Notes: generated by a model not told the origin, from the sequence alone. A stretch of DNA of 64,000 nucleotides from Providencia rettgeri (GCF_023205015.1 NZ_CP096258.1:124001-188000), one strand, 5' to 3'. Shown: positions 1 through 10,162, counted from the stretch's first letter. Program-made: numbers and translations.

Positions 1-217
1 AAACAGAACACTTTTTAGGTAATTTCTGACGCCATTGTAATAAAATATTCAGTAAAATTTTATACTGTTCATGGCTCGAACTATCCGTCAGCTCGAATGG
101 TAATTGTTGTTGCCAACATTCACATAAGTGCCAGTATTGTCTGCGCCGCTTTGCAGCGACTAGCTGTATTTTATCTTGATATAGGTCGATTCCAATGTTC
201 CACTTTGATGTATACAT
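1..217 (-). CDS. hofM: HofM-like (PilM family) protein, N-terminal part only
   Basis: The gene is cut by the left edge of the window, so only about 72 N-terminal residues are visible. They read M-Y-T-S-K-W-N-I-G-I-D-L-Y-Q-D, then a K-R-R-R-Q-Y-W segment. This resembles the start of HofM, a PilM-like actin-fold protein of the cryptic type IV pilus/DNA-uptake operon. The ATG at 217 is preceded by AAGGA about nine bases upstream. HofM genes usually lie back to back with mrcA, as here, and that synteny supports the call. The C-terminal actin-fold region cannot be examined. Confidence 0.75.
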   Translation of the reverse strand, partial: MYTSKWNIGIDLYQDKIQLVAAKRRRQYWHLCECWQQQLPFELTDSSSHEQYKILLNILLQWRQKLPKKCSV

Positions 218-333
218 AATTAATTTCCTTATCATTAACAAATAAATTACGTTTTCTATTGTGCTGTATAAGCTTTATACTGTGTGTTAGTGATATCTAA
301 ACCCTCTTGTTAGTCGAGCATGGGAATTTTCCG

Positions 334-2850
334 GTGAAGTTCGTAAAATATTTTTTTATTCTTGTTTTTTGTTGCATTTTTTTGGGAACCGCCTCGATTT
401 ATGGCATGTATAAATATGTTGAAGGTGAGCTACCTGATGTAGCAACAATGAAAGACATTCGTCTGCAAATTCCAATGCAGGTATACAGCGCAGATAACGA
501 ATTGATTGCCCAATATGGGGAAAAACGTCGTATTCCTTTACCGCTGGCAGAAATTCCTCCTTTAATGATAAAAGCGTTTATCGCTACTGAAGATAGCCGT
601 TTTTATGACCACCATGGAATTGACCCCATTGGTATTTTCCGTGCAGTTACCGTCATGGCATCATCCGGTCACGCTTCCCAGGGGGCCAGTACGATCACCC
701 AGCAGCTCGCGAGAAACTTTTATTTAAGTCCTGAAAAAACCTTGATGCGTAAAGCTAAAGAGGCATTTTTGGCTATTCGTATTGAGCAGCTTTTTACTAA
801 AGATGAAATTATGGAGCTGTACCTGAATAAAATTTATTTAGGTAACCGTGCTTATGGTGTCGGGGCAGCTGCATACGTTTATTTTGGTAAGACAGTGGAT
901 GAATTGACCCTCAGTGAAATTGCAATGATTGCGGGTTTACCAAAAGCTCCTTCTACATTTAACCCGTTGTATTCATATGACCGTGCGGTCAGCCGTCGTA
1001 ATGTGGTTCTTTCTCGTATGTTTGAGGAAAAATACATTACTCAAGACCAGTATGAACAAGCAAAAAATGAAAAAATAGTGGCTTCGTATCATGCGCCGAA
1101 AATTGATTTTTCTGCGCCGTATTTAGCCGAAATGGCGCGTCAAACCTTATTTGATAAATATGGCGAAGATGCGTATACCGATGGATATAAAGTCTACACT
1201 ACGGTGATCCGTAAAGATCAAGAAGCTGCCACAACGGCAGTTCGTAATAATTTGATCGACTACGATACGCGTCATGGTTATCGTGGCCCTGCTGAGGTTT
1301 TATGGAAACAGAATGAAACGGCTTGGACAGCAGAGCAGATTGTCGAAAAATTGAAAAAAATGCCAGTTTATGGGCCTTTAATGCCTGCAGTTGTGACATC
1401 TGCGACTGCTTCAGAAGCGCAAGTGATGTTAGCTGATGGTTCGCAAATTCCTATTACAATGACCGGTGTGCGTTGGGCGCGTAAATTTATTTCAGATACT
1501 CAACAAGGTGCCGCGCCAAGAGCTGTAAATGCAGTCATGCAAGTGGGTGAGCAAATTTGGGTTCGAAAAGTTAAAGATAATTGGTGGTTAGGGCAAATAC
1601 CTGATGCGAATGCGGCATTTGTTGCTTTAAATCCAAATGACGGGGCGATTATTGCGCTAGTTGGTGGGTTTGACTTCAATATGAGTGAGTTTAACCGAGT
1701 CACCCAATCATTACGCCAAGTAGGTTCGAATATTAAACCTTTCCTATATACAGCGGCAATGGATAAAGGCCTAACATTGTCATCACTACTGAATGATGTG
1801 CCGATTAGCCGTTGGGATGCAGGCGCGGGCTCTGATTGGCGCCCTAAAAACTCCCCACCTCGATATGATGGCCCTATACGGTTACGTCAAGGTTTAGGCC
1901 AATCAAAAAACGTTGTGATGGTTCGTGCGATGAGAGCCATGGGGGTGGATTATGCGGCTGATTATCTGACTCGCTTTGGTTTTCCAGCGGAAAATATTAA
2001 CCGTACTGAGGCGTTAGCGTTAGGTGCGCCGTCATTTACACCAATGCAAATGGTTCGTGGGTATGCCGTCATGGCCAATGGCGGGTATTTGATTGATCCA
2101 TACTACATTTCGAAGATCGAAAATCATAATGATGAGGTTATTTTCGAAGCCAATCCTAAAATAGCATGCCCTGATTGCACGGATATTCCGGTGATTTATG
2201 GGGATACCGAACGCACTATTGCGAGTAAAGGTATTGATGATGAGTCTACCGAGGAAGTGACACAATCGGGCGATAATTCGGAGATACAAGAGCCAACAAT
2301 GGCGCTAACAACGGCAGCTGACTTAGATGGGAACTCCGCTGACAAATATGCACCTCATGTGATTAATACCCCACTCGCATTCTTAATTAGGGATGCGATG
2401 ATGACCAATATCTATGGCGAGCCTGGTTGGTCTGGTACCGGTTGGCGTGCAGCGAGAGACTTAGGTGGTCGACGTGATATTGGTGGGAAAACAGGAACAA
2501 CGAATAGCTCGAAAGATGCGTGGTTTTCTGGTTATGGTCCAGATGTTGTTGCATCTGCATGGATAGGTTTTGATGATAATAGGCGAACATTAGGCCGCGG
2601 TGAAGCTGGCGCCAAAAGCGCACAGCCAATGTGGAATGACTTTATGAAGTCAATTTTGGCCGGGGTACCTGTCAAAACAATGAAGCCGCCTAAAGGGGTT
2701 ATTTCTGTATCTATTGATAGCCGAACAGGTCAATTAGGTTCTTCCCGCCGTGAGTATTTTATTGAAGGAACGGAACCGAAAGAACATGCAGTACAAGAGG
2801 TTGGTACGACAATTTCTACGGAAGGAGGGGGGAGCCAAGAGTTATTTTAA
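334..2850 (+). CDS. mrcA: Penicillin-binding protein 1A (bifunctional glycosyltransferase/transpeptidase)
   Basis: Class A penicillin-binding protein that polymerises and cross-links peptidoglycan, anchored in the inner membrane. A membrane segment lies at residues 5-25. The GT51 glycosyltransferase domain follows with the catalytic Glu of ATEDSRFYDHHG at residue 86. The transpeptidase domain has the active serine at 465 (GSNIKPF) and the KTG box near 719. I chose the GTG at 334 (product V/M-K-F-V-K-Y-F-F, 838 residues) over a TTG at 307, because family members begin MKFVKYF and GGGAA lies upstream. The product is slightly shorter than the roughly 850 residues of E. coli. It is divergent from hofM and followed by a terminator. 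Identification is secure. Confidence 0.97.
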   Translation: MKFVKYFFILVFCCIFLGTASIYGMYKYVEGELPDVATMKDIRLQIPMQVYSADNELIAQYGEKRRIPLPLAEIPPLMIKAFIATEDSRFYDHHGIDPIGIFRAVTVMASSGHASQGASTITQQLARNFYLSPEKTLMRKAKEAFLAIRIEQLFTKDEIMELYLNKIYLGNRAYGVGAAAYVYFGKTVDELTLSEIAMIAGLPKAPSTFNPLYSYDRAVSRRNVVLSRMFEEKYITQDQYEQAKNEKIVASYHAPKIDFSAPYLAEMARQTLFDKYGEDAYTDGYKVYTTVIRKDQEAATTAVRNNLIDYDTRHGYRGPAEVLWKQNETAWTAEQIVEKLKKMPVYGPLMPAVVTSATASEAQVMLADGSQIPITMTGVRWARKFISDTQQGAAPRAVNAVMQVGEQIWVRKVKDNWWLGQIPDANAAFVALNPNDGAIIALVGGFDFNMSEFNRVTQSLRQVGSNIKPFLYTAAMDKGLTLSSLLNDVPISRWDAGAGSDWRPKNSPPRYDGPIRLRQGLGQSKNVVMVRAMRAMGVDYAADYLTRFGFPAENINRTEALALGAPSFTPMQMVRGYAVMANGGYLIDPYYISKIENHNDEVIFEANPKIACPDCTDIPVIYGDTERTIASKGIDDESTEEVTQSGDNSEIQEPTMALTTAADLDGNSADKYAPHVINTPLAFLIRDAMMTNIYGEPGWSGTGWRAARDLGGRRDIGGKTGTTNSSKDAWFSGYGPDVVASAWIGFDDNRRTLGRGEAGAKSAQPMWNDFMKSILAGVPVKTMKPPKGVISVSIDSRTGQLGSSRREYFIEGTEPKEHAVQEVGTTISTEGGGSQELF

Positions 2851-2880
2851 CGTAATTGTTGGCTAAATTCCCACAATTAG

Positions 2881-2916
2881 CACCCCATTGTTGATTTTAA
2901 ACATGGGGTGTTTTCT
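2881..2916 (+). terminator. Rho-independent terminator after mrcA
   Basis: An 8-bp stem CACCCCAT/ATGGGGTG closes a 14-base loop and is followed by TTTTCT. It lies 30 bases after the mrcA stop codon. Confidence 0.85.
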
Positions 2917-3006
2917 ATAGAGAAAGTTAATATGTCAGCAGGTAATATGGCAATATTCATTAAGGGTTATGGAAATCACATACTGCTGATGCAATAAAAT
3001 GTATTT

Positions 3007-3558
3007 TTACTTAATGTTTTTTAAGTAACGTTCTAGATAGAAAAGTGCGCTAATATTCCGAGCTTCGTTGAAATCTGGGTGCTCGAGTAATTCCATCATT
3101 CGTGATATTGGCCATCGTTCTTGTTGTAGAGGCTCCGGTTCATCTCCTTCGAGTTTTTCACTGTATAAATCTTGAGCGATAAGGATATTCATTTTACTCG
3201 AAAAGTATGAGGGTGACATTGTCAGTTTGGCAAGCTGAATAATATGATTAGCGCCATAACCAATTTCTTCTTTGAGTTCACGCTGGGCTGCTTCAATGGC
3301 GATCTCACCGGGGTCGATAGCACCTTTGGGAAAGCCTAATTCATAGCTTTCAATCCCGACAGCGTATTCGCGAATGAGAATGAGGTCATCACCCATGATA
3401 GGAACGATAAGAACCGCTTCGCGTTTTGCGGGCCGCATTCTTTCATAGACTCGTTTTTCACCATTGCTAAATTCGAGGTCAACTGATTGAATGCTGAATA
3501 ATTTTGATTGAGCAACATCTTGAATATTCAAGATTTTAGGTTTTTTTAACTCTGTCAT
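3007..3558 (-). CDS. nudE: ADP compounds hydrolase NudE (Nudix)
   Basis: Cytoplasmic Nudix hydrolase that cleaves ADP-ribose, Ap3A, NADH and related ADP-linked compounds. The 183-residue product has the complete Nudix box at about residues 79-101: G-x5-E-x7-RELxEExG, visible as a GAIDPGE start and an RELKEEIG end. Length and order match E. coli NudE, which also sits beside mrcA and igaA. The ATG at 3558 follows GGAAATCGTT. It is convergent with mrcA and divergent from igaA. Nothing looks damaged. Confidence 0.95.
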   Translation of the reverse strand: MTELKKPKILNIQDVAQSKLFSIQSVDLEFSNGEKRVYERMRPAKREAVLIVPIMGDDLILIREYAVGIESYELGFPKGAIDPGEIAIEAAQRELKEEIGYGANHIIQLAKLTMSPSYFSSKMNILIAQDLYSEKLEGDEPEPLQQERWPISRMMELLEHPDFNEARNISALFYLERYLKNIK

Positions 3559-3885
3559 AACGATTTCCGAACAGGATGAGTGAAATCTATTGCTAAAAGT
3601 CTATTTTATTGATTTACAGAACGCAGGTTTACTTAGCATGCTCCGTATTTTGAAATCATTATACAACTATGACCTATATCAAAATAAAATGATAGATATT
3701 ATCGAGTAGATAAAATGCTGTTAGTATAATCATCGTTCAAAAATCGAATGGATAAATAAATAAAATATTTTTTTACAAGATACTGTAATTTAAAATAAAA
3801 ATCATAAATAGAATAGGAATTGGCTTATTTTTAGAAAGTCTGAGGATTGATATGCTTTTCTTATTCATTTTTCATTGGGGAAACA
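3559..3885. other. Divergent nudE/igaA intergenic region
   Basis: AT-rich stretch of 327 bases between two outward-reading genes that must hold both promoters. No operator, repeat or RNA gene that I can name is visible. Confidence 0.5.
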
Positions 3886-5979
3886 ATGCTGAATCATGTC
3901 ATTATAACGGCTATAATTGTTATTAGCCTAACTATAATGGCTTCCTTCCTATTTTTTAGGCGGGGGCGGCGTTCTGGCGTCTATCAAATACCTTCTGTCG
4001 CGTCACCATCATTTAGAAAAATGATTGATTCAGATTACCAAACCCTCTCTCAGTATTTAAATTATTGCTCTGCTATCTCAATAAATACATCTCAGCATCC
4101 ATGGCAGATCAAAAAAAATTCAATCATTGCCACGGTTTGTCATTCATTAACGCGTTTTAACTTACGCCAAGAGCAAGGGAATAGCTGGCGCTATTTTATC
4201 GATACTATTGAGGTTCAGCTCCCTTCACAACTTGAACCTTTCTTACAACGCCAAAATGTCATGGAGATTGTAGAAACAGACCATTTACCCTTGATCATTT
4301 CAATGAACAGCCACTCATTGAAGGATTTCAGCGGTGAATGGCAAACCAGTGTACCCAGTGACTCAACATGGTCTGATGCAGCAATTCAAGAACGCGGTGA
4401 ACATAGTATTGAGCGATTGAAAGTTCGTAAAGAGACGATTGAAGAGTATCGGTTACACCATTCTACAGGTTGGCTTGGCGCTGCAACTATTTGCTTGAGT
4501 TTTTTATTTGGTTATTTAACCCTCGTTTCAATTCCGTTATTACAGGAATCGGGGTTAGTGATTACCATGATTACGTTTATTGTTGGGTTACTTATTCTCT
4601 TTCGTTCTAGGATGTTTCCTCGAAAATATCAAGATATTCAATGTATTCGCGGTCAACCAAAGCGCTGGGAGCTTTATGGCGAGCTTGATAAAAAATATTC
4701 CACGAATACGTCTATTGCAGGTATTGACTTGCACTATCCCAGCCATTGGGCAAATTATTTAAAATACGAAGAAAACCAAGCTGTTAATATTGATTTTTAT
4801 ACGACAGGTGAGGTGGTTAGACACGGCAAATACCTTTCTTTGCATGAAGAAGAACATTATTATCCATACAAACGGTTCAAAAAGAATGTGTTGATGTTAG
4901 TTGGGGCATTATTAACGATGATGCTGATATTTGCCTATCAACCGATGGGGTTACCGATAAAACTTGGTTTTGCTTGGCTAGGTGGCACAGAGAAAATTAA
5001 GGTTGATGACCCTAATGATCTCGTTTCTCGGCAGATAAAAATTGGGGATACCTTAGTTGCCCAAGGTAAAGGGATGTGTTACCGCCCTCCAAATTTGAAT
5101 AAAGAAAACCAAGCGCAATTTGTGCCGTTTGATTGCTCAGGTATTTATTGGAATGATGTTAGTTTACTAACCGAACCCCAATCAGAAGTTGTTGAGCGCT
5201 CAATAACATTGCTTGATACTGTCAAAAGCCAGTTGCATCCAGATAAAAATTCGGTAGGTGTTAACCCAAGACTACAGCGCGATATTATGAAATCAGGGAT
5301 GAATATTATCTTTGATTTTTCAGCTATTATTTTGGGAACAGAGCAGCTGTGTCATAATTCTGATAATTGCCTAAAATTAAAAAATGCACTGACAAATCTA
5401 GGAAGTACAGAGGATTGGCCTACTTTAGTAAAAAAAGCGGCTGCGGGAAAATTAACAGGGGCTCATGTTTTATTACGTGCAGGTAGTGCCGAGGCCTTGG
5501 AAAACATCGTGGAAGACACCATATATGATTTTATCAGTACAGAAATAGACAGAGAAGTGCGTAAAATTAATAGCCCTCCCCCTGGTGGTGTTTTATTAAT
5601 TAGTGATGAAAATAAGCCTTTAGTTGATTCGATACCGGGAACTTCTTTTAATGAGCAATCGCCACTACAGCGCTGGCAAGAGTTGCAACGGTTATCAAAT
5701 CTTCTGATCAATACACCGTTCAATATTGAAGGGGTTATTACTCATTTATCCGTAGATGCCAATGGCACATTGCAGATTGTGTTGCATGAAGAACCCAATG
5801 CAAAAGTGGTATCTCAGTATATATGTAGTACGCTTTTTATGCTGTTTTTGTTGGTGTGTGCACTGTTAAATGGTTCGTTGATTGTGCTACGTGTTTTGAA
5901 TAATAAGAAGCGTTTGCGTAATATCACAGAATATTATGATAAGTGTTTTGAGGCTAATCCCCCTCCCTATCGTCGATAG
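3886..5979 (+). CDS. igaA: IgaA/UmoB, membrane brake on the Rcs phosphorelay
   Basis: Inner-membrane protein that holds down Rcs envelope-stress signalling; the Proteus orthologue is UmoB, which affects swarming. The 697-residue product has an N-terminal membrane segment (IITAIIVISLTIMASFLFF), two central ones around residues 198-240, another near 338-360, and a C-terminal one near 645-670. A large periplasmic part lies before the last segment. Recognisable motifs are LKVRKETIEEY, RYLSLHEE-like, GTGMC-like (GKGMCYRPP) and NSPPPGGVLLISDE. I preferred the ATG at 3886 (GGGGAAAC upstream) to the TTG at 3847. It lies between nudE and hslR, the usual order. Diverged but clearly full length. Confidence 0.93.
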   Translation: MLNHVIITAIIVISLTIMASFLFFRRGRRSGVYQIPSVASPSFRKMIDSDYQTLSQYLNYCSAISINTSQHPWQIKKNSIIATVCHSLTRFNLRQEQGNSWRYFIDTIEVQLPSQLEPFLQRQNVMEIVETDHLPLIISMNSHSLKDFSGEWQTSVPSDSTWSDAAIQERGEHSIERLKVRKETIEEYRLHHSTGWLGAATICLSFLFGYLTLVSIPLLQESGLVITMITFIVGLLILFRSRMFPRKYQDIQCIRGQPKRWELYGELDKKYSTNTSIAGIDLHYPSHWANYLKYEENQAVNIDFYTTGEVVRHGKYLSLHEEEHYYPYKRFKKNVLMLVGALLTMMLIFAYQPMGLPIKLGFAWLGGTEKIKVDDPNDLVSRQIKIGDTLVAQGKGMCYRPPNLNKENQAQFVPFDCSGIYWNDVSLLTEPQSEVVERSITLLDTVKSQLHPDKNSVGVNPRLQRDIMKSGMNIIFDFSAIILGTEQLCHNSDNCLKLKNALTNLGSTEDWPTLVKKAAAGKLTGAHVLLRAGSAEALENIVEDTIYDFISTEIDREVRKINSPPPGGVLLISDENKPLVDSIPGTSFNEQSPLQRWQELQRLSNLLINTPFNIEGVITHLSVDANGTLQIVLHEEPNAKVVSQYICSTLFMLFLLVCALLNGSLIVLRVLNNKKRLRNITEYYDKCFEANPPPYRR

Positions 5980-6043
5980 TATCATCCCGAAAATCGAGGG
6001 AGCCTCTTCTTAGTTTGATTCAGACTTATGTCGAGGAGGCCCC

Positions 6044-6454
6044 ATGAATCAATCCACTATAGAACCTGTTCGCCTTGATAAATGGCTGTGGGCTGCGCGA
6101 TTCTATAAAACGCGTGCAGTCGCTCGTGAAATGATTGAAGGCGGTAAAGTCCATTACAATGGACAAAGAACTAAGCCTGGAAAAATTGTTGAGCTGCATG
6201 GAATCGTTAAACTTCGACAAGGTAATGATGAACGTACGGTTGAAATCATGCAGATCAGCAGCCAGCGCAAAGGTGCACCGGAAGCACAGTCATTGTACTG
6301 TGAAACCGTAGAAAGTATTGAACAACGAGAGAAAATGGCACAAGCGCGTAAGATGAACGCACTGACGATGCCACATCCAGAGCGACGTCCAGATAAGAAA
6401 GAACGGCGTACTCTGTTAAAGTTTAAACAAACAAATTCTCATGAGTCGTCTTAA
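6044..6454 (+). CDS. hslR: Ribosome-associated heat shock protein Hsp15
   Basis: Small RNA-binding protein that recognises 50S subunits carrying a stranded nascent chain and helps recycle them. The 136-residue product carries an S4 domain near its N-terminus: RLDKWLWAARFYKTRA, REMIEGGKVHYNGQR. It has a basic C-terminal tail with PHPERRPDKKERR. A strong GAGGAGG lies ahead of the ATG. It is followed after 39 bases by hslO, so the two heat-shock genes probably form one operon. Confidence 0.96.
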   Translation: MNQSTIEPVRLDKWLWAARFYKTRAVAREMIEGGKVHYNGQRTKPGKIVELHGIVKLRQGNDERTVEIMQISSQRKGAPEAQSLYCETVESIEQREKMAQARKMNALTMPHPERRPDKKERRTLLKFKQTNSHESS

Positions 6455-6493
6455 TGACGGCCTGAGCAACAGTCAAAGCAATAGAGAGATATT

Positions 6494-7366
6494 ATGGCAA
6501 ACCAAGACTCACTCCACCGTTTTTTATTTGAACAACATTCTGTTCGCGGAGAAATGATTAGTGTGGATGAAACCTTTGAACACATTTTAGAAAACCATGA
6601 CTACCCAACTGCGGTAAAAGGTTTGCTAGGAGAGTTACTTGTTGCAACCAGTTTATTGACGGCAACGTTGAAGTTCGATGGCGATATTACTGTTCAAATC
6701 CAAGGCGATGGTCCTGTCAATTTGGCGGTTATCAACGGCAATAATTTACAACAGATGCGTGGCGTTGCCCGTGTAGATGGTCCCGTTGTAGCAGGTAGCA
6801 CCCTGAAACAGATGGTTGGTAACGGTTTTATGGTGATTACCATTACACCGAATCAAGGTGAACGTTATCAAGGGATTGTGGCGATCGAAGGGGATTCTAT
6901 CGAAGAAAGCATTGATGCCTATTTCCGCCAATCCGAGCAATTACCAACCCGTTTATTCATCCGCGTGGGTGAAGTGGATGGGAAACCAAGTGCAGGTGGC
7001 ATGCTGTTGCAAGTTTTGCCTGCAGCAAATGAAACTAGCCATGATTTCTTTGAACATTTAGTGCAACTGACGGCCACAATTAAAGGCCAAGAGCTGAGCA
7101 CATTAGATGTGAAAGAGATTTTACATCGTCTTTATCATGAAGAAGATGTCACGCTATATGACCCACAATCTGTCGAGTTTCGTTGTACTTGTTCAAGGGA
7201 GCGTTGTGAAGGTACGTTAGCCACCTTGCCGAAGGAAGATGTTATCGAGATTTTGCACAAAGATGGAAAAATTGATATGGAATGTGAATTTTGTGGCTCA
7301 CACTATGTATTTATTGAATCTGATCTTCAAGGGTTAAATAATGAGCTAAATCAGCAACTTCACTGA
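6494..7366 (+). CDS. hslO: Redox-regulated chaperone Hsp33
   Basis: Cytoplasmic holdase that is activated when its zinc centre is oxidised. The 290-residue product has the N-terminal substrate-binding core and the C-terminal zinc redox switch with all four cysteines: C231-x-C233 (FRCTC) and C264-x-x-C267 (ECEFCG). Length matches E. coli Hsp33. The ATG at 6494 follows AGAGAGAT. It is the second gene of the hslR-hslO unit and is closed by a terminator. Confidence 0.97.
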   Translation: MANQDSLHRFLFEQHSVRGEMISVDETFEHILENHDYPTAVKGLLGELLVATSLLTATLKFDGDITVQIQGDGPVNLAVINGNNLQQMRGVARVDGPVVAGSTLKQMVGNGFMVITITPNQGERYQGIVAIEGDSIEESIDAYFRQSEQLPTRLFIRVGEVDGKPSAGGMLLQVLPAANETSHDFFEHLVQLTATIKGQELSTLDVKEILHRLYHEEDVTLYDPQSVEFRCTCSRERCEGTLATLPKEDVIEILHKDGKIDMECEFCGSHYVFIESDLQGLNNELNQQLH

Positions 7367-7393
7367 TACGATTTAGCAACCTAATTATGTGAC

Positions 7394-7420
7394 AAGGGTG
7401 CAATTCTGCACCTTTTTTTT
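7394..7420 (+). terminator. Rho-independent terminator after hslO
   Basis: Stem GGTGCA/TGCACC with flanking A/T pairs and a four-base loop, followed by a run of eight T residues, 28 bases after the hslO stop. Confidence 0.9.
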
Positions 7421-7569
7421 ATAATTTTAAAGCATTATTACGTGCTCTAAGTCTCATTATGAATTAAAAAAAATTATACATTTTCAATTCTTTGATAGCA
7501 ATCGCTGTTAATTAGTCGTAAAGAATTATGATCATCCGCAGATTAGTTATGTTTACCAGGAGCAATATA

Positions 7570-9189
7570 ATGAGCGCTAAAAGCATTACCCTGAAGGAAC
7601 TTGAAAAGTACGGTATTCATGATGTAACTGAAGTGGTTTATAACCCAAGTTACGAGCTATTATTCACGGAAGAAACTAAGCCAGAACTTGAAGGTTATGA
7701 GCGCGGAACAGTAACTACTTTAGGTGCTGTTGCGGTTGATACAGGTATCTTTACTGGCCGTTCCCCAAAAGATAAATATATTGTACGTGATGATGTGACT
7801 CGCGATACAGTTTGGTGGGCAGACCAAGGTAAAGGTAAAAATGATAACAAACCTATGTCACAAGAAGTTTGGGCGGATCTCAAACATTTAGTGACGGAAC
7901 AACTGTCAGGTAAACGTTTATTTATCGTTGATGCATTCTGTGGTGCGAACGCTGATACGCGTCTAAAAGTACGCTTTATCACTGAAGTTGCATGGCAGGC
8001 GCATTTCGTTAAAAACATGTTCATTCGCCCATCAGATGAAGAGTTAGTCGGTTTTGAACCTGACTTTATCGTTATGAATGGTGCGAAATGTACTAACCCG
8101 AATTGGAAAGCACAAGGTTTGAATTCAGAAAACTTTGTTGCGTTCAACTTAACAGAACGCATGCAACTGATCGGTGGCTCTTGGTACGGTGGCGAAATGA
8201 AGAAAGGTATGTTCTCTATGATGAACTACCTGTTGCCATTAAAAGGTATTGCATCTATGCACTGTTCCGCTAACGTCGGTGAAAAAGGCGATGTAGCCAT
8301 TTTCTTTGGCTTATCTGGAACAGGTAAAACAACACTTTCTACGGACCCAAAACGCAAGTTAATTGGTGACGATGAACACGGTTGGGATGATGACGGCGTA
8401 TTCAACTTTGAAGGCGGTTGCTACGCAAAAACGATCAACCTATCTAAAGAAGCTGAGCCAGATATCTATGGCGCTATCAAACGTGATGCGTTATTAGAAA
8501 ACGTCGTAGTATTGGCAGATGGTTCAGTCGATTTCAATGATGGTTCGAAAACTGAAAACACCCGTGTTTCTTACCCAATCTACCACATTGAAAACATTGT
8601 AAAACCTGTTTCTAAAGCAGGTCATGCAACAAAAGTTATCTTCTTAACCGCAGATGCATTTGGTGTATTACCGCCGGTTTCTCGTTTGACGCCTGAGCAA
8701 ACGCAGTATCACTTCTTGTCGGGCTTCACGGCGAAACTAGCAGGTACAGAGCGTGGTGTGACGGAACCGACCCCGACATTCTCTGCATGTTTTGGTGCTG
8801 CATTCTTATCACTGCACCCAACACAATACGCTGAAGTATTGGTTAAGCGTATGGAAGCTGTCGGCGCGAAAGCTTACTTAGTGAATACAGGTTGGAATGG
8901 TACAGGTAAACGTATTTCCATCAAAGATACACGTGCCATTATCGATGCTATTTTAAGTGGCGATATCGAAAAAGCAGACATGATTAAACTGCCGGTATTC
9001 GATTTAGAAGTCCCAACAGCATTACCGGGTGTGGATACCAATATCCTAGACCCACGTAATACTTATGCAGACAAAGCGCAGTGGGATGAAAAAGCGAAAG
9101 ACTTAGCGGAACGTTTCGTGAATAACTTTGATAAGTACACGGATACTCCAGCAGGTGCTGCACTGGTGAAAGCAGGGCCAAAACAGTAA
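7570..9189 (+). CDS. pckA: Phosphoenolpyruvate carboxykinase (ATP)
   Basis: Converts oxaloacetate plus ATP to phosphoenolpyruvate, the entry step of gluconeogenesis, in the cytoplasm. The 539-residue product has the P-loop GLSGTGKTTLS, the PEPCK motif IGDDEHGWDDDGVFNFEGGCYAK and TGRSPKDKYIVRDD near the N-terminus. I chose the ATG at 7570 because AGGAG stands 7-8 bases before it and the product then begins like its relatives; an upstream extension to 7528 is unlikely. It stands alone with its own terminator. In E. coli the ompR-envZ pair follows; here a pirin gene does. Confidence 0.97.
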   Translation: MSAKSITLKELEKYGIHDVTEVVYNPSYELLFTEETKPELEGYERGTVTTLGAVAVDTGIFTGRSPKDKYIVRDDVTRDTVWWADQGKGKNDNKPMSQEVWADLKHLVTEQLSGKRLFIVDAFCGANADTRLKVRFITEVAWQAHFVKNMFIRPSDEELVGFEPDFIVMNGAKCTNPNWKAQGLNSENFVAFNLTERMQLIGGSWYGGEMKKGMFSMMNYLLPLKGIASMHCSANVGEKGDVAIFFGLSGTGKTTLSTDPKRKLIGDDEHGWDDDGVFNFEGGCYAKTINLSKEAEPDIYGAIKRDALLENVVVLADGSVDFNDGSKTENTRVSYPIYHIENIVKPVSKAGHATKVIFLTADAFGVLPPVSRLTPEQTQYHFLSGFTAKLAGTERGVTEPTPTFSACFGAAFLSLHPTQYAEVLVKRMEAVGAKAYLVNTGWNGTGKRISIKDTRAIIDAILSGDIEKADMIKLPVFDLEVPTALPGVDTNILDPRNTYADKAQWDEKAKDLAERFVNNFDKYTDTPAGAALVKAGPKQ

Positions 9190-9213
9190 TTGGCTTTGTG
9201 AGTCAATAAATAG

Positions 9214-9243
9214 AAAAAGGCTCTACCTAGGTAGAGCCTTTTT
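9214..9243. terminator. Bidirectional terminator between pckA and the pirin gene
   Basis: A perfect 30-base palindrome: AAAAAGGCTCTACCT followed by its complement ending in TTTTT. It serves pckA on the plus strand and the pirin gene on the minus strand. Confidence 0.9.
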
Positions 9244-9256
9244 GTTGTGAAAATGA

Positions 9257-9955
9257 TTATTCTGCGGCGGGTAAGTCAAACAACAGAATTTCACTATCTT
9301 CACTCGCTTTGATGGTGAGCTCTGTTTCCTGCCAAATGGCTAAACCATCGCTGGTGGTTGCTTTTTGGCCATTGACTTCAACATTCCCTTTAACGACTTG
9401 GATCCAGACAACACGTTTATCTGCGATCGCATGAGTGTGTGTTTTATTAGCTGGCAATGCCCAGCGCCACAGTTCCATATCTTGATAAACTTTTAATGAG
9501 CCATCACGCGCATCCGGTGATAGCACCAATTGCTTGCCATCTTTGGAATCAAACCGTTTTTGCTCATAACGCGGCTCAATCCCTGTTTTTTCAGGAATGA
9601 TCCAAATTTGGTACAGATGTAACTCTTCTTCATTGCTTGGGTTGTATTCAGAATGACGAATACCCGTACCCGCACTCATAATTTGGAATTCACCCGCAGG
9701 GATTTGCTCCATATTGCCCATGCTGTCTTTATGTTCGACAGTCCCATTGAGCACATAGGTTAATATCTCCATATCGTTATGGGGATGTGTTCCAAACCCT
9801 TGGCCAGCCGCAATAAAGTCTTCGTTAATCACTCTTAGCGCAGAGAAGCCCATAAATTGCTCATCATAGTAGCTAGAGAATGAAAAGGTATGCCAACTGT
9901 CGAGCCATCCATGGTTTGCATGACCACGTTCGTTTGCTTTGCGTAAATAGATCAT
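9257..9955 (-). CDS. yhhW: Pirin family protein (quercetin 2,3-dioxygenase type, YhhW)
   Basis: Two-domain cupin of 232 residues. The E. coli orthologue YhhW shows quercetinase activity in vitro, but the natural substrate is unclear. The metal-binding region is visible as GFGTHPHNDMEI (His57, His59) with further ligands expected around residues 100-103 (GIRHSEYN). The start MIYLRKANERGHANHGWLDS is typical of the family. The gene lies beside ryhB, as in E. coli, where yhhW, yhhX and ryhB are neighbours. Confidence 0.94.
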   Translation of the reverse strand: MIYLRKANERGHANHGWLDSWHTFSFSSYYDEQFMGFSALRVINEDFIAAGQGFGTHPHNDMEILTYVLNGTVEHKDSMGNMEQIPAGEFQIMSAGTGIRHSEYNPSNEEELHLYQIWIIPEKTGIEPRYEQKRFDSKDGKQLVLSPDARDGSLKVYQDMELWRWALPANKTHTHAIADKRVVWIQVVKGNVEVNGQKATTSDGLAIWQETELTIKASEDSEILLFDLPAAE

Positions 9956-10162
9956 CGTGTTTTCTCCTGTACGGATTTCAACCTTGGTTGAACTCGCTCT
10001 AAATGTATTGATGACAGTTTAACCATTTTGCGAAAAGAGAAAAGTAGCTGCCATTAACCATAGGATCCAAAAAATTTGAATAAGTAGCTTTGAGATAAGT
10101 GAAGAAAATGGATAGAAAATGACGATGTGGGAATTTTAGCCAATTAAGCCGTTGATGTAGAT

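Noticed and set aside
7695..8162. 155-codon open frame on the minus strand inside pckA
   Set aside because: It lies fully antisense to a conserved gene, has no ribosome site or family similarity, and is a by-product of pckA codon use.
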